Assembly: GCF_003970915.1 (NCBI RefSeq)
Contig: NZ_RXOF01000018.1
Location: forward strand, 1 to 64,000
DNA length: 64,000 bases
Origin: Hymenobacter gummosus
Lineage (GTDB): Bacteria; Bacteroidota; Bacteroidia; Cytophagales; Hymenobacteraceae
Reading direction: 5' to 3'
Positions 26,759-37,163 of the stretch are shown in pieces. Each line of letters starts with the position of its first letter. The stretch's first letter is position 1. The position numbers and the translations under genes are program-made. Below the pieces are notes generated by a model. The model saw only the letters and a list, made by a program, of their open reading frames with translations. It was not told the origin of the DNA and did not search any database.

Positions 26759-26788
26759 GCGACGTCCGAACAAGCCTTTGCGACCTGC
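26759..26788. repeat. 30-bp direct repeat, copy 1
   Basis: Thirty bases beginning GCGACGTCCGAACAAGCC recur without change at 27516-27545. This copy ends 46 bp before the acetyltransferase start, and the other 104 bp before the next lipoprotein start. It is a candidate regulatory or insertion sequence. Confidence 0.8.
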
Positions 26789-26833
26789 CCGAATGCCCGG
26801 GGCGGGCGGCCCGGCGTCCTTTGCTGCACCCCG

Positions 26834-27472
26834 ATGCTCAACCCCGTTGGTGCCATGCAAACCCTGACCCTGCCCGCCCGCCGCCTGCTCGTTGCCGATG
26901 AAGACTGGGCCGCCGAGCTGCTGGTAGCCGCCTACACCGCCGCGCCGGCCGCCGCTGCGTGGCCCGGCGGGGCCGCGCACAGCCGGGCCTGGCTGCGCTT
27001 GCTGCTGCGCTACGCCCTGCACGCCGGCAGCGTATACGCCGGCCCGGCCGACCGCAGCGTGGCCGTGTGGCTGCCGGCCGAGGCGGCGGCGCTGTCGTGG
27101 GCCAGCCTGCTGCGGCGGGGGCAGTTGGCGCTGCCCCTGCACCTGGGCTGGAGCGCCTGTCGGCAACTTATGCATTGGCAGCAGCAACAGGACGAGCGGC
27201 GCCACCGGGCGCTGCCCATGCCTCACCACCAGCTGCTGGCGCTGGGCGTGCGCCCGGGGCAGCAGGGGCAGGGGGCCGGCCGGTCGCTGCTGCGGGCCTC
27301 GGTGGCGGCAGTGGGTGGGCGGTTTCTGCCCTGCTACGCCCCAGTGTACTCGCTGCGGGGGCTGAGCCTGGCCCGGCAGCAGGGCTTCGAGGTGGCCAGC
27401 TACGACGAGGTGCCGACGCCCGCCGGGCCGGTGCCCTGCTGGGGGCTGGTGCGCAGCGCCAGCGTCATCTGA
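26834..27472 (+). CDS. GNAT-family N-acetyltransferase-like protein, 212 aa
   Basis: The C-terminal half has the GNAT acetyl-CoA loop (LGVRPGQQGQGAGRSLL, about 137-153) and a following AxxxSxRGLSLARQQGFE segment typical of motif B. The N-terminal half is Ala/Leu-rich and helical. The substrate is unknown. ATG 26834 and ATG 26855 are both possible; the second begins where similarity to acetyltransferases would start. It lies after the hybrid regulator, with a 30-bp repeat in its leader. Confidence 0.7.
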   Translation: MLNPVGAMQTLTLPARRLLVADEDWAAELLVAAYTAAPAAAAWPGGAAHSRAWLRLLLRYALHAGSVYAGPADRSVAVWLPAEAAALSWASLLRRGQLALPLHLGWSACRQLMHWQQQQDERRHRALPMPHHQLLALGVRPGQQGQGAGRSLLRASVAAVGGRFLPCYAPVYSLRGLSLARQQGFEVASYDEVPTPAGPVPCWGLVRSASVI

Positions 27473-27515
27473 TTTCGTCGCAAAACCATGCGGGCAAGCC
27501 GGGGCGCGGTGGGAC

Positions 27516-27545
27516 GCGACGTCCGAACAAGCCTTTGCGACCTGC
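27516..27545. repeat. 30-bp direct repeat, copy 2
   Basis: Identical to 26759-26788 and in the same orientation, 757 bp downstream. It lies between the acetyltransferase and the small lipoprotein genes. Confidence 0.8.
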
Positions 27546-27648
27546 GGAAACGGCCGCGGCGGCCCCTCAATCTTCCTTTGCCAGCACCACCGCCTACCAC
27601 ATCGGGCCAGCGGCTTCTCCCTGACTTCATCACCCCAACCACTGCGCC

Positions 27649-28209
27649 ATGCACATGCTTGCCACTTTCTCCACCTTGCGCTTCTCGCGCGCCGGCCTGC
27701 TGGCCGGGCTTCTGTCGCTGAGCCTGCTTGGGGCCTGCGGCGGCAACGACGACGAGGACGGCTCCTCCGCCTACGACGGCACCGTCACCTGGACCCACAA
27801 CGGGCAGAGCTACACCAGCAAGGCCTACGCCTCGGCCATCGTCGACAGCCCCACCAAGTTCATCATCACCGCGGCGCCCGATGGCAACAACACCCAGACG
27901 GTGTCGCTGGTCATCTACAACCTCGACACCCGCGGCGCGGCCAACTACGACCTGGCCCGCGGCTCCTCGCTCAGCGACCTGCCCATCGGCGCGCTGACCC
28001 TCTCGGGCGGCAGCGGGCCGAACGGCATCTACAGCACGCTCTACGGGCCGGCCGCCTCCAATGGCACGCTCAGCGTGACCCAGTACGATAAAGCCGCGCA
28101 GAAAATCAGCGGCACGTTCAGCTTCACGGCCGGCCCCACGGCCAACACCGGCGCCGTCGGCACTCAGACGGTCAGCAACGGCTCCTTCTCCTTCACCAAG
28201 TTTCGCTAG
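27649..28209 (+). CDS. Small lipoprotein, 186 aa
   Basis: The leader ends in lipobox LGAC with Cys30, followed by an acidic stretch (GGNDDEDG) that in Bacteroidota can favour outer-surface display. The mature part is a single beta-rich domain (VTWTHNGQSYTSKAYASAIV ... FSFTKFR) like Bacteroidota lipoproteins of the DUF6252 kind; that match is tentative. It precedes another lipoprotein gene by 45 bp and is probably co-transcribed with it. Confidence 0.7.
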   Translation: MHMLATFSTLRFSRAGLLAGLLSLSLLGACGGNDDEDGSSAYDGTVTWTHNGQSYTSKAYASAIVDSPTKFIITAAPDGNNTQTVSLVIYNLDTRGAANYDLARGSSLSDLPIGALTLSGGSGPNGIYSTLYGPAASNGTLSVTQYDKAAQKISGTFSFTAGPTANTGAVGTQTVSNGSFSFTKFR

Positions 28210-28254
28210 GCCGCGCCGGCCGCTCATTTCGCCATCATTCAACTACGCCCATCT

Positions 28255-28794
28255 ATGAAAACGCTGCCCGCTACCCTGCTGCCGCTGGCCCTGCTGCTGA
28301 GCCTGGCCGCCTGCAAAAAAGACGAGGACAAAGAGCCCTCCAAAACCGATAACCTGACCAACACCACCTGGAAGGACAGCCAGGATTTTCTGCAGCTGAA
28401 CGGCGCGACGGGCACCCGCGCCACGGCCGCCGGCAGCGTGAATACCTACCAGTTTGCCCGCGACGGCAAGCTGACCGTGACCCCGCCCAGCGGCCCGGCC
28501 AGCAGCGGCACCTGGGCCTTTGCCAGCAACGAAACCCAACTGGTCATCAACAACGGCTCGACCAGCAAGACCTACGAAGTGTTCGAGCTGAGCAAGGACA
28601 AGGTGTCGTTCGGCTACCGCTACAACCAGACGCAGGTGCAGCAGGCCGTGGCCGGCGGCGGCGGCTCGGAGGGCCAGCTGATCCGCGGCCTCATTCTCTC
28701 GGCCGGGGGCTACACCTTCCCCGCCGGCACGCCCACCACGCCGGCCGCCCAGCTCACCAGCATTCAGTGGGGCCAGACGGTGGTGCCGAAATAA
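28255..28794 (+). CDS. Small lipocalin-like lipoprotein, 179 aa
   Basis: Lipobox LAAC with Cys20 is followed by KKDEDKEPSK, an acidic/basic linker. The mature domain (NLTNTTWKDSQDFLQLNG ... YQFARDGKLTVTPPSG ... GTWAFASNETQLVIN) resembles Bacteroidota lipocalin-like lipoproteins. The ligand is unknown. It sits between a lipoprotein and an OmpA-like gene, with gaps of about 45 bp on each side, suggesting an envelope operon of three genes. Confidence 0.7.
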   Translation: MKTLPATLLPLALLLSLAACKKDEDKEPSKTDNLTNTTWKDSQDFLQLNGATGTRATAAGSVNTYQFARDGKLTVTPPSGPASSGTWAFASNETQLVINNGSTSKTYEVFELSKDKVSFGYRYNQTQVQQAVAGGGGSEGQLIRGLILSAGGYTFPAGTPTTPAAQLTSIQWGQTVVPK

Positions 28795-28837
28795 ACTACC
28801 TGCCGCTGCCTCCGACACCTATTCCCCGTTTCTCGCC

Positions 28838-29932
28838 ATGACGTTTACCCTCGTTTCTGCCCTGCGCCGCCTTGGCCTGCTGCTGGGCACCTCGGCCGCG
28901 CTGCTGGCCTGCTCCTCCGAATCGAAACCGGCAGAGGAAGCGGCGGCCGCGCCCGTGGTACCCACGGCCGCGGCCCCGAAACCGGCTGAGCCCGCCGCCC
29001 CGGCCCCCGCGCCCGCCGAAGCCGCTGCGCCGCCCGCGGCCGCCGGCTTCGATGCGGCCGCCGTGCCGGTGGCCAACCCGACGGTCGGGGCCTTTCCGTT
29101 CTTCAGTCTGATTGACGGCTACGAGAAGGGCGACGCCAAGGGCAACATGATGAGCACCGAGTCCAAGAACCTGCTGAAAGACGTGGCCTTCGACCGGTAC
29201 GAGTTTTTCGACGGGGTGAAAATCATTCCGGTGGAAGGCCGGCTGTACACCACCAAGGCGCTGGGCGAGGGCGCCTCCTTTTTCCAGGCCCAGAAAACCT
29301 ACGAGAAGCTCATCAAGGACATGGGCGGCGTGACGGTGTGGGAAGGCAGCATGCAGAAATTCAAGGACGCCAAGCTCAATTTCGAGGAGCAGCGCCACCG
29401 GGGCCGCTACAACATGTGGGACTCGGAAAAAGCCGGCGTGTACATGGTGCGCACCCCCGACCGCGAAATCTGGGTGGAGGCCTACAAGCAGTGGGACGAC
29501 AAGGACAACTACTGGCTGACGGTGGTGGAGAAGAAGGCCCTGCCCATGCAGGCCGCCGTGCTGCCCGCCGAGCAGCTCAAAAAGGAGCTGGACGCCAACG
29601 GGCACGTGGCCGTGTACATCAACTTCGACACCGATAAGGCCTCGATCAAGCCCGAGTCGGAGCCGGCGGTGGCGCAGGTGCTCAAGCTGCTGCAAACCAC
29701 CCCCGCCCTGCGCCTAACCGTGGAAGGCCACACCGACAACGCCGGCACCGCGGCCCACAACCAGCAGCTGTCGGAGCAGCGCGCCCAGGCCGTGGTGGCG
29801 GCTCTCACCAGTCAGGGCGTGGCCGCCACCCGCCTGAAGCCTGCCGGCCTGGGCCAGACCAAGCCCCTGGCCGACAACGGCAGCGAGGAAGGCAAGGCCA
29901 AAAACCGCCGCGTGGAGCTGGTGCGCATGTAG
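28838..29932 (+). CDS. OmpA-family lipoprotein, 364 aa
   Basis: Lipobox LLAC (Cys25), an Ala/Pro/Glu-rich linker (about 30-70), an unassigned domain (about 80-245; FPFFSLIDGYEKGD ... WVEAYKQWDDKDNYWLTVVE) and a C-terminal OmpA peptidoglycan-binding domain (about 255-364; INFDTDKASIKPES, VEGHTDNAGT, NRRVELV). It should tether the outer membrane to peptidoglycan. It is third in a run of lipoprotein genes. Confidence 0.85.
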   Translation: MTFTLVSALRRLGLLLGTSAALLACSSESKPAEEAAAAPVVPTAAAPKPAEPAAPAPAPAEAAAPPAAAGFDAAAVPVANPTVGAFPFFSLIDGYEKGDAKGNMMSTESKNLLKDVAFDRYEFFDGVKIIPVEGRLYTTKALGEGASFFQAQKTYEKLIKDMGGVTVWEGSMQKFKDAKLNFEEQRHRGRYNMWDSEKAGVYMVRTPDREIWVEAYKQWDDKDNYWLTVVEKKALPMQAAVLPAEQLKKELDANGHVAVYINFDTDKASIKPESEPAVAQVLKLLQTTPALRLTVEGHTDNAGTAAHNQQLSEQRAQAVVAALTSQGVAATRLKPAGLGQTKPLADNGSEEGKAKNRRVELVRM

Positions 29933-30195
29933 CTCACAGCGGCGCAGCAGCTTTTCAGAGTGAAAATCCGGGCTTGCCAGATTGGTAGGCCGGCGCGGCG
30001 CGCCACCTCCTTAACCGGGGGTGGCGTTGGTGTTTGTGGTTGATTGTGAGGGCAAAAACGAGCGAGAGGAGAGAGGCGGAATCGGCAGGGCGCCAAAGTT
30101 GAATAAGAGCCGTCATGCGCCGCGGGCCAGCCCGCGGCCGGTTGTTTTTCTGCTGCGCGCGGCGCCTTCCGGCCCGGCGCTATTTTCTCCTCCCG

Positions 30196-31296
30196 ATGAA
30201 AGCCCCCGCTTTACTCGCCCTGGCCTGCCTGACGGCCGCATCCGCCCTGGCCCAAACTCCCGCCACCAGCCCCGCCGACTCCGCGGCTGCCGAGCCGCTT
30301 ACCTTCTACGGCTTTGCCGACGGCTACTACGGCTACGAGCTGACCGGGCAGTGCCCGACGCGGCCCGGCTTTATTTACGCCCACCACCGCGCCAACGAGT
30401 TTGCCCTGAACAACGCCGTGCTGGGCCTGCGCTACGACGACGGGCGGGTGCGCGGGGCCGTGGCCCTGCACGCGGGCACCTATGTGGAGGCCAACTACGC
30501 CGCCGAGCCCGCCGCCCTGCGCCACCTGTACGAAGCCTACGCCGGGTTCCGCCCCTTCCGCCGGGCCTGGCTCGACGTAGGTATCTTCCCCTCGCACATC
30601 GGCTTCGAGTCGGCGCTGAGCAAGGACAACTGGACGCTGACCCGCTCCCTGATGGCCGAAAACTCGCCCTACTACGAAAGCGGGGCGCGCCTCACGTACG
30701 AGGCCGGGCAGCGGCTGACGCTGACCGGGCTGTTGCTCAACGGCTGGCAGAACATCCGCGACACCAACCGCGCCAAGGCCCTGGGCACGCAGCTGCAGTG
30801 GAAGCCCACCGCTAAGCTGCTCCTCAACAGCAGCACCTTCTACGGCAACGAGCAGCCCCAGGACTCGGCCCGGCGCCGCCGCTACTTCCACAACTTCTAC
30901 CTCAGCTACGCCGCCACCGAGCGGCTCAGCCTGGCCGGCATCTTCGACGTGGGCTGGCAGGAGCAGGCCGCCCGCGGCCGCCGGCCCGATAACTGGCACA
31001 GCGCCGCCGCCCTGCTGCGCTACCAGCTCACAGATAAGTGGGCCGCCTGCACCCGCTACGAGTACTACCGCGCCGACCACGGCGTCATCATCCGCAGTAT
31101 CTCCCCGGCCCCGACGGACGCCAACTTCCGCGTCGGCGGCGCCTCGCTGAACCTCGACTACGCCCCCACCGCGCACGTGCTGGTGCGCCTGGAAGGCCGC
31201 GCCCTGCGCAGCCAGGACCGCCTGTTCACCGCCGACGCGGGCCGGCCCACCCGGACGTATGGCAACCTGACGAGTAGCATCGCGCTGAGCTTCTAA
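30196..31296 (+). CDS. Outer-membrane beta-barrel porin, 366 aa
   Basis: A signal peptide (MKAPALLALACLTAASALAQ) is followed by a chain of amphipathic strands ending in an aromatic residue (LTSSIALSF), as expected for an outer-membrane barrel. LTFYGFADGYYGYEL and the downstream pattern resemble the OmpL-like beta-barrel porin-2 family of Bacteroidota. The substrate is unknown. ATG 30196 is chosen; the frame is open back to 30115 through an Arg-rich stretch that is not a leader. Confidence 0.75.
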   Translation: MKAPALLALACLTAASALAQTPATSPADSAAAEPLTFYGFADGYYGYELTGQCPTRPGFIYAHHRANEFALNNAVLGLRYDDGRVRGAVALHAGTYVEANYAAEPAALRHLYEAYAGFRPFRRAWLDVGIFPSHIGFESALSKDNWTLTRSLMAENSPYYESGARLTYEAGQRLTLTGLLLNGWQNIRDTNRAKALGTQLQWKPTAKLLLNSSTFYGNEQPQDSARRRRYFHNFYLSYAATERLSLAGIFDVGWQEQAARGRRPDNWHSAAALLRYQLTDKWAACTRYEYYRADHGVIIRSISPAPTDANFRVGGASLNLDYAPTAHVLVRLEGRALRSQDRLFTADAGRPTRTYGNLTSSIALSF

Positions 31297-31304
31297 AGGG
31301 CGGT

Positions 31305-31473
31305 GTAGAGACGCAATACTTGGCTGACGCCTTCCTGCGGTTGCGCCTCGCTGTTGAACGATGGAGCATAAACGGTGCGGAGGCGAATGGGCCGAAAACG
31401 AATTGCACCGTTCGCACGGCGCGGACCCGCAGACGCAACCGCAGGAAGGCGTCAGCCAAGGTTGCGTCTCTAC
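31305..31473. repeat. MITE-like 169-bp element with 40-bp terminal inverted repeats
   Basis: Left arm 31305-31345 (GTAGAGACGCAATACTTGGC...) and right arm 31434-31473 are reverse complements apart from a small indel. A second, inner dyad (AACGGTGC / GCACCGTT) lies in the 88-bp interior. There is no coding capacity. It fills most of the gap before the GH97 gene. Confidence 0.75.
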
Positions 31474-31504
31474 AGCAGGGCGGCCTGGATGAGCGGGTGA
31501 GTAA

Positions 31505-33766
<2,262 letters not shown>

Positions 33767-33782
33767 ACCCGACGAAACGCGC

Positions 33783-33821
33783 AACCAGCCCCGGCAGCCA
33801 CACTGGCTGCCGGGGCTGGTT
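33783..33821 (+). terminator. Terminator-like hairpin after GH97
   Basis: AACCAGCCCCGGCAGCCA (33783-33800) pairs perfectly with 33804-33821 across a 3-nt loop. The T-run after it is weak (TCTGGTTGCTT). Confidence 0.7.
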
Positions 33822-33858
33822 CTGGTTGCTTGGGGTCAGGCGCCTCCTTAGCGGAACT

Positions 33859-34020
33859 CCAGCCGCGTAGCGGCGCCACGTCAATAGCATACGTCTGAGG
33901 AAGTAAACCCGAGCTCCGTAGGAGCGGCACCTTACCCGCGCGGGCGAGGTGCCGCTCCTACGGAGCTCGAAACGTTCTTACCGGTCTGTTGCTATTGACG
34001 TGGCGCCGCTACGCGGCTGG
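33859..34020. repeat. Nested palindromic element
   Basis: Outer perfect 31-bp arms (33859-33889 and 33990-34020; CCAGCCGCGTAGCGGCGCC...) enclose a second palindrome with 23-bp arms (33910-33932 and 33947-33969; CGAGCTCCGTAGGAGCGGC...). The unrelated word content of the two suggests one element inside another. The gap from 33822 to 34108 holds no gene. Confidence 0.85.
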
Positions 34021-34108
34021 GGTTCAGAGTGGGGTAATGAGTAGTGGGAAAGGCTTCGGCTGCCCCTCGGCATGATGTTCTTCCTCATTCTTCCTTCGTC
34101 CTTCTGCA

Positions 34109-36559
34109 TCACTGCGCGCGTCGCATTTCGTCCTCGGCGCCGCGGCGGCGGTTGGTGCCGTTGATTTTGTCGTTGCCCAGGCGCCAGTTCAGCGAGAGGG
34201 TCAGCACGCGGGAGTCGCGGCGCAGGTAGAGGCGCTCCTCGTAGTTGGCGTAGCGGGAAAGGGCGTGCAGGGGCGAGGTCATCAGCACGTCGGTGGCGGC
34301 CAGCTTGAGGGTGGCTTTCTTGTCCCAGAGGTCCTTTTTCACGCCCAGGCCCAGCTGCCCAAAGTCGCGGAAGACGAAGAAGCCCACGCGCTGCGGCGAG
34401 TAGTAGTTGGCGTTCAGCTCGGCGCCCCAGCCCTGGCCCAGCACGAAGGTGCTGTTGCTGCTCACGTTGAAGGCACCCTGCCCGCGGCTCAGGCTGGTGC
34501 CCGACAGCTCGCCCTGGTAGTGGATGTAGAAAAACACCGCGTTGTTGTACACCTGCCACCACTTCGTCGGGTTCAGCGGGGCCGTCAGCGTCAGGGCCGC
34601 GTAGTGCTGCCGGTCCAGGTTCACGTACCGCGACACGGTGGAGGTGGTCGATTCGGGCGCGGCTACGTCGGTAATGGGGTTGTCGGTGAGGCTGTAGCTG
34701 AAGGCGGCGGTGAACTTCTGCTTGAAGGTGTGGCCCAGCTCCAGGTTGTAGGAGGTTTCGGGCAGCAGCTCCGGTGTGCCGGAGAAGGAAGTCGTCGGGT
34801 CGATGACGAAGCGGAAGGGGTTCAGCTGCCGGTAGGAGGGACGGTTGATGCGCCGGCTCAGGGCGGCCGTCCACTCGTGTTGGGGGCTGGCGGTGTACTT
34901 CACCGAGGCGTTCGGGAAGAGCTGGAAATAGTCGCGGCGGAAGGTTTGCGTTTCGTCCAGCGGCACGCCCTTGGCGTGGGTTTGCTCCCCGCGCAGGCCC
35001 AGCTGCAGGTTCAGCTTCTCGCGGTTGTGGCTCAAGGTGAGGTAGCCGGCCGAAATAACCTCGTCGTAGCGGAACCGGTTGCTGCGGCCCGCATCCACCG
35101 TCGTGATGCCCTCCACGGTGTTGGTGAACTGCAAATCGTTGTCGGAGTACACCCGGCTGGTTTTGGCGCCGGCTTCCAGGGTGGTTTTGGCGCTCAGGGC
35201 CTGCAGGTAGTCGGCCTTGATGGCCTGGATGCTCAGCGTGCCGGTCTGGTCGCCGCTGAGCAGCGTTTCGGGGCGGCCGGGCCGCCCGAAGGTCGTGAGC
35301 GTCTGCAGGCGGTTGGTGTAGTAGTAGGCGTAGTCGGCGTCGGTGGTCAGCTCCCGCTTGCCGGCGGCGGTGTTGGCGAAGGCGTGGCGGAGGTTGAAGT
35401 TGGCCGTGATGTTGGGGTTGTAGCCCAGACCGGTGCCGCGGGCGGTATAGTAGTCCGTCACGCGCCCGAGCGAGTCATAGAAAGTGCTGACGTTGCTGCT
35501 GGTGCCGCCGGGGTGGGGCTTGGGCACGGCAAAGCCCGTCACCACCCCGCCCACGGTGGTGTTTTTCGACAGCTCGTAGTCGGCCCCGAGGCGGTAGACG
35601 ACGAAGTGGTCCTGGCCCGTGTTGTCGTTGCGCTGGTCGGCGCGGCTGAGGAGCACCGGCTGCCCGTCGCGGGTTTCGTAGTAGGAGCGCAGCGTGTTGC
35701 GCACGTTGAAATACTCGCGCCTGGCGTAAGTGGTGGAGGCGAACAGGTTCAGCCCGCCCTGCCGGTAGTTGCCGCTGAGGTTGCCGGTGAAGCGCCCGTA
35801 GTGGCCGCGGCCGTAGCTGAGGCTGCCGCTGCCGTTGGCGCCCTGGCGCTGGTCCTTCTTGAGCTTGATATCGATGATGCCGGCCGAGCCCTGGGCGTCG
35901 TACTTGGCCGGCGGGTTGGTTATCAGCTCGATGCTCTTGAGCTGGTCTGCGGGCAGGGCGCGCAGGTAGTCGGCCAGCTCCGAGCCGGTCATGGGCTGCC
36001 GCTTGCCGTCGATGAGCACCAGCAGGCCGGTGCGCCCGCGCAGGGCCAGGTTGTAGTTGCCGTCCACCGACACGCCCGGAGCCCGGCTGAGCACGTCCAG
36101 GGTGGTGTTGCCGGTGGCCAGCGTCGAGCCTTCCACGTTCACCACGGTGCGGTCGGAAAGCCGCTCGTACAGGGGCTTCTGGCCCACCACCTGCACTTCC
36201 TTGAGCTGGGTGGCCTGGCTGACGGGCAGCACCAGCGCCGACAGCGCCGCGGCGCCCGGGAGCTCAAACACCGCGCTCCACTGCCGCCCAAAGCCCACCT
36301 GCGACGCCGACACCCGGTAGCGCCCGGCCGCCAGCTGCTCGAAGCGGTAAGCGCCCGTAGCGTCGCTGAACTCCGATTTCACCACCACCGAGTCCTGGGC
36401 GCGGTGCAGGGTCACGGTAGCGAAGTCGATGGCCGGGCCGGCGGCCGAGCGCACCGCGCCCGTGACGGTGCTTTGGGCCTGGGCGGCCGGGGCGGCCAGC
36501 AGCACGGTGGCGGCCAAGCTCAGCCCCGGCAGGCAGCGGAGGTAAAAGTTCGTTTTCAA
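34109..36559 (-). CDS. TonB-dependent outer-membrane receptor with CarboxypepD_reg-like domain
   Basis: Signal peptide (KTNFYLRCLPGLSLAATVLL...AQAQ), carboxypeptidase-regulatory-like domain (about 30-110; SVVKSEFSDATGAYRF), a plug domain (about 125-240; VLSRAPGVSVDGNYNLALRG, GTAGIIDIKL-like GSAGIIDIKL) and a C-terminal barrel of the outer_membrane beta-barrel_3 type (about 370-816). I place the start at TTG 36559 because no ATG precedes the signal peptide; the frame is open to a GTG at 36613. The substrate is unknown. A two-block promoter shared with the ECF sigma operon lies 178 bp upstream. Confidence 0.8.
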   Translation of the reverse strand: MKTNFYLRCLPGLSLAATVLLAAPAAQAQSTVTGAVRSAAGPAIDFATVTLHRAQDSVVVKSEFSDATGAYRFEQLAAGRYRVSASQVGFGRQWSAVFELPGAAALSALVLPVSQATQLKEVQVVGQKPLYERLSDRTVVNVEGSTLATGNTTLDVLSRAPGVSVDGNYNLALRGRTGLLVLIDGKRQPMTGSELADYLRALPADQLKSIELITNPPAKYDAQGSAGIIDIKLKKDQRQGANGSGSLSYGRGHYGRFTGNLSGNYRQGGLNLFASTTYARREYFNVRNTLRSYYETRDGQPVLLSRADQRNDNTGQDHFVVYRLGADYELSKNTTVGGVVTGFAVPKPHPGGTSSNVSTFYDSLGRVTDYYTARGTGLGYNPNITANFNLRHAFANTAAGKRELTTDADYAYYYTNRLQTLTTFGRPGRPETLLSGDQTGTLSIQAIKADYLQALSAKTTLEAGAKTSRVYSDNDLQFTNTVEGITTVDAGRSNRFRYDEVISAGYLTLSHNREKLNLQLGLRGEQTHAKGVPLDETQTFRRDYFQLFPNASVKYTASPQHEWTAALSRRINRPSYRQLNPFRFVIDPTTSFSGTPELLPETSYNLELGHTFKQKFTAAFSYSLTDNPITDVAAPESTTSTVSRYVNLDRQHYAALTLTAPLNPTKWWQVYNNAVFFYIHYQGELSGTSLSRGQGAFNVSSNSTFVLGQGWGAELNANYYSPQRVGFFVFRDFGQLGLGVKKDLWDKKATLKLAATDVLMTSPLHALSRYANYEERLYLRRDSRVLTLSLNWRLGNDKINGTNRRRGAEDEMRRAQ

Positions 36560-36736
36560 AGCGCAGAAAGGGTTTGGGAGCGGAACGGTAAGGGCAACAG
36601 CGGGCCGCGCCACCGCAAAAGCGGCAGCCGGGCAGGCGGGTAAGCAGAAAAGCAGCGGTAGCGCCGGCGCAAGGCTAAGGCCCGCTCCGGGAAGCCGGCC
36701 AGGGCCAGGAAAGCTGGCGCAGCCGGGGATTCAGGC

Positions 36737-36773
36737 GTGGAAACTGCGCTTTCGGCGGAGCGTTACAGCCGCC
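36737..36773 (-). promoter_or_regulatory. Putative ECF-sigma promoter of the TonB receptor gene
   Basis: Read on the minus strand: GGCGGCTGTAAC, 12 variable bases, GCGCAGTTTCCAC. Both blocks and the 12-base spacing are identical to those before the ECF sigma gene (40342-40378). TGTAAC is a typical ECF -35 core. Confidence 0.65.
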
Positions 36774-36813
36774 GTCAACTTTTTTTTCGCGGGGCCGGGC
36801 AAGCATAGGCAAG

Positions 36814-37052
36814 GCGGCTTCGTTTGCCGGCCCCACAGCCGCCGCGCGGCGCTATGTTGGTAGAGCAACCGATGCGCCAGAACATCCGAGCTGCAGCGCA
36901 GCGGCATGGCCGAGGGGCCGCGTGACCAGCCAGGGGCCACCACCAACCCGCGCAACGAATGCCGCTGCGCTGCAGCTCAACCGGGCTTTCAGGCGGATAC
37001 TTCTACTAATATGGCGCTGCGCGGCGGCTGTGGGGCCGGCAAACAGAACCGC
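36814..37052. repeat. Element with 94-bp inverted repeats
   Basis: Left arm 36814-36907 and right arm 36959-37052 are equal in length and match, as reverse complements, at about three quarters of positions. There are perfect blocks at the outer 20-bp part (TTGCCGGCCCCACAGCCGCC) and the inner 18 bp (GAGCTGCAGCGCAGCGGCAT side). The 51-bp interior has no coding potential. Confidence 0.75.
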
Positions 37053-37091
37053 TCCAAGTGCAGGCGGCAGCCAGCGCCGGGCCAAAAAATA

Positions 37092-37121
37092 AGCGGGGCC
37101 CGGACTCCCCCGGGCCCCGCT
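37092..37121 (-). terminator. Terminator of the sigma/anti-sigma operon
   Basis: AGCGGGGCCCGG (37092-37103) pairs with CCGGGCCCCGCT (37110-37121). On the minus strand the stem is followed by TTATTTTTTGG, downstream of the last DUF4097 gene. Confidence 0.85.
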
Positions 37122-37163
37122 AAGCAGGCTTGGACACTCATTCACCACCCGCTCCCGCGTGCG

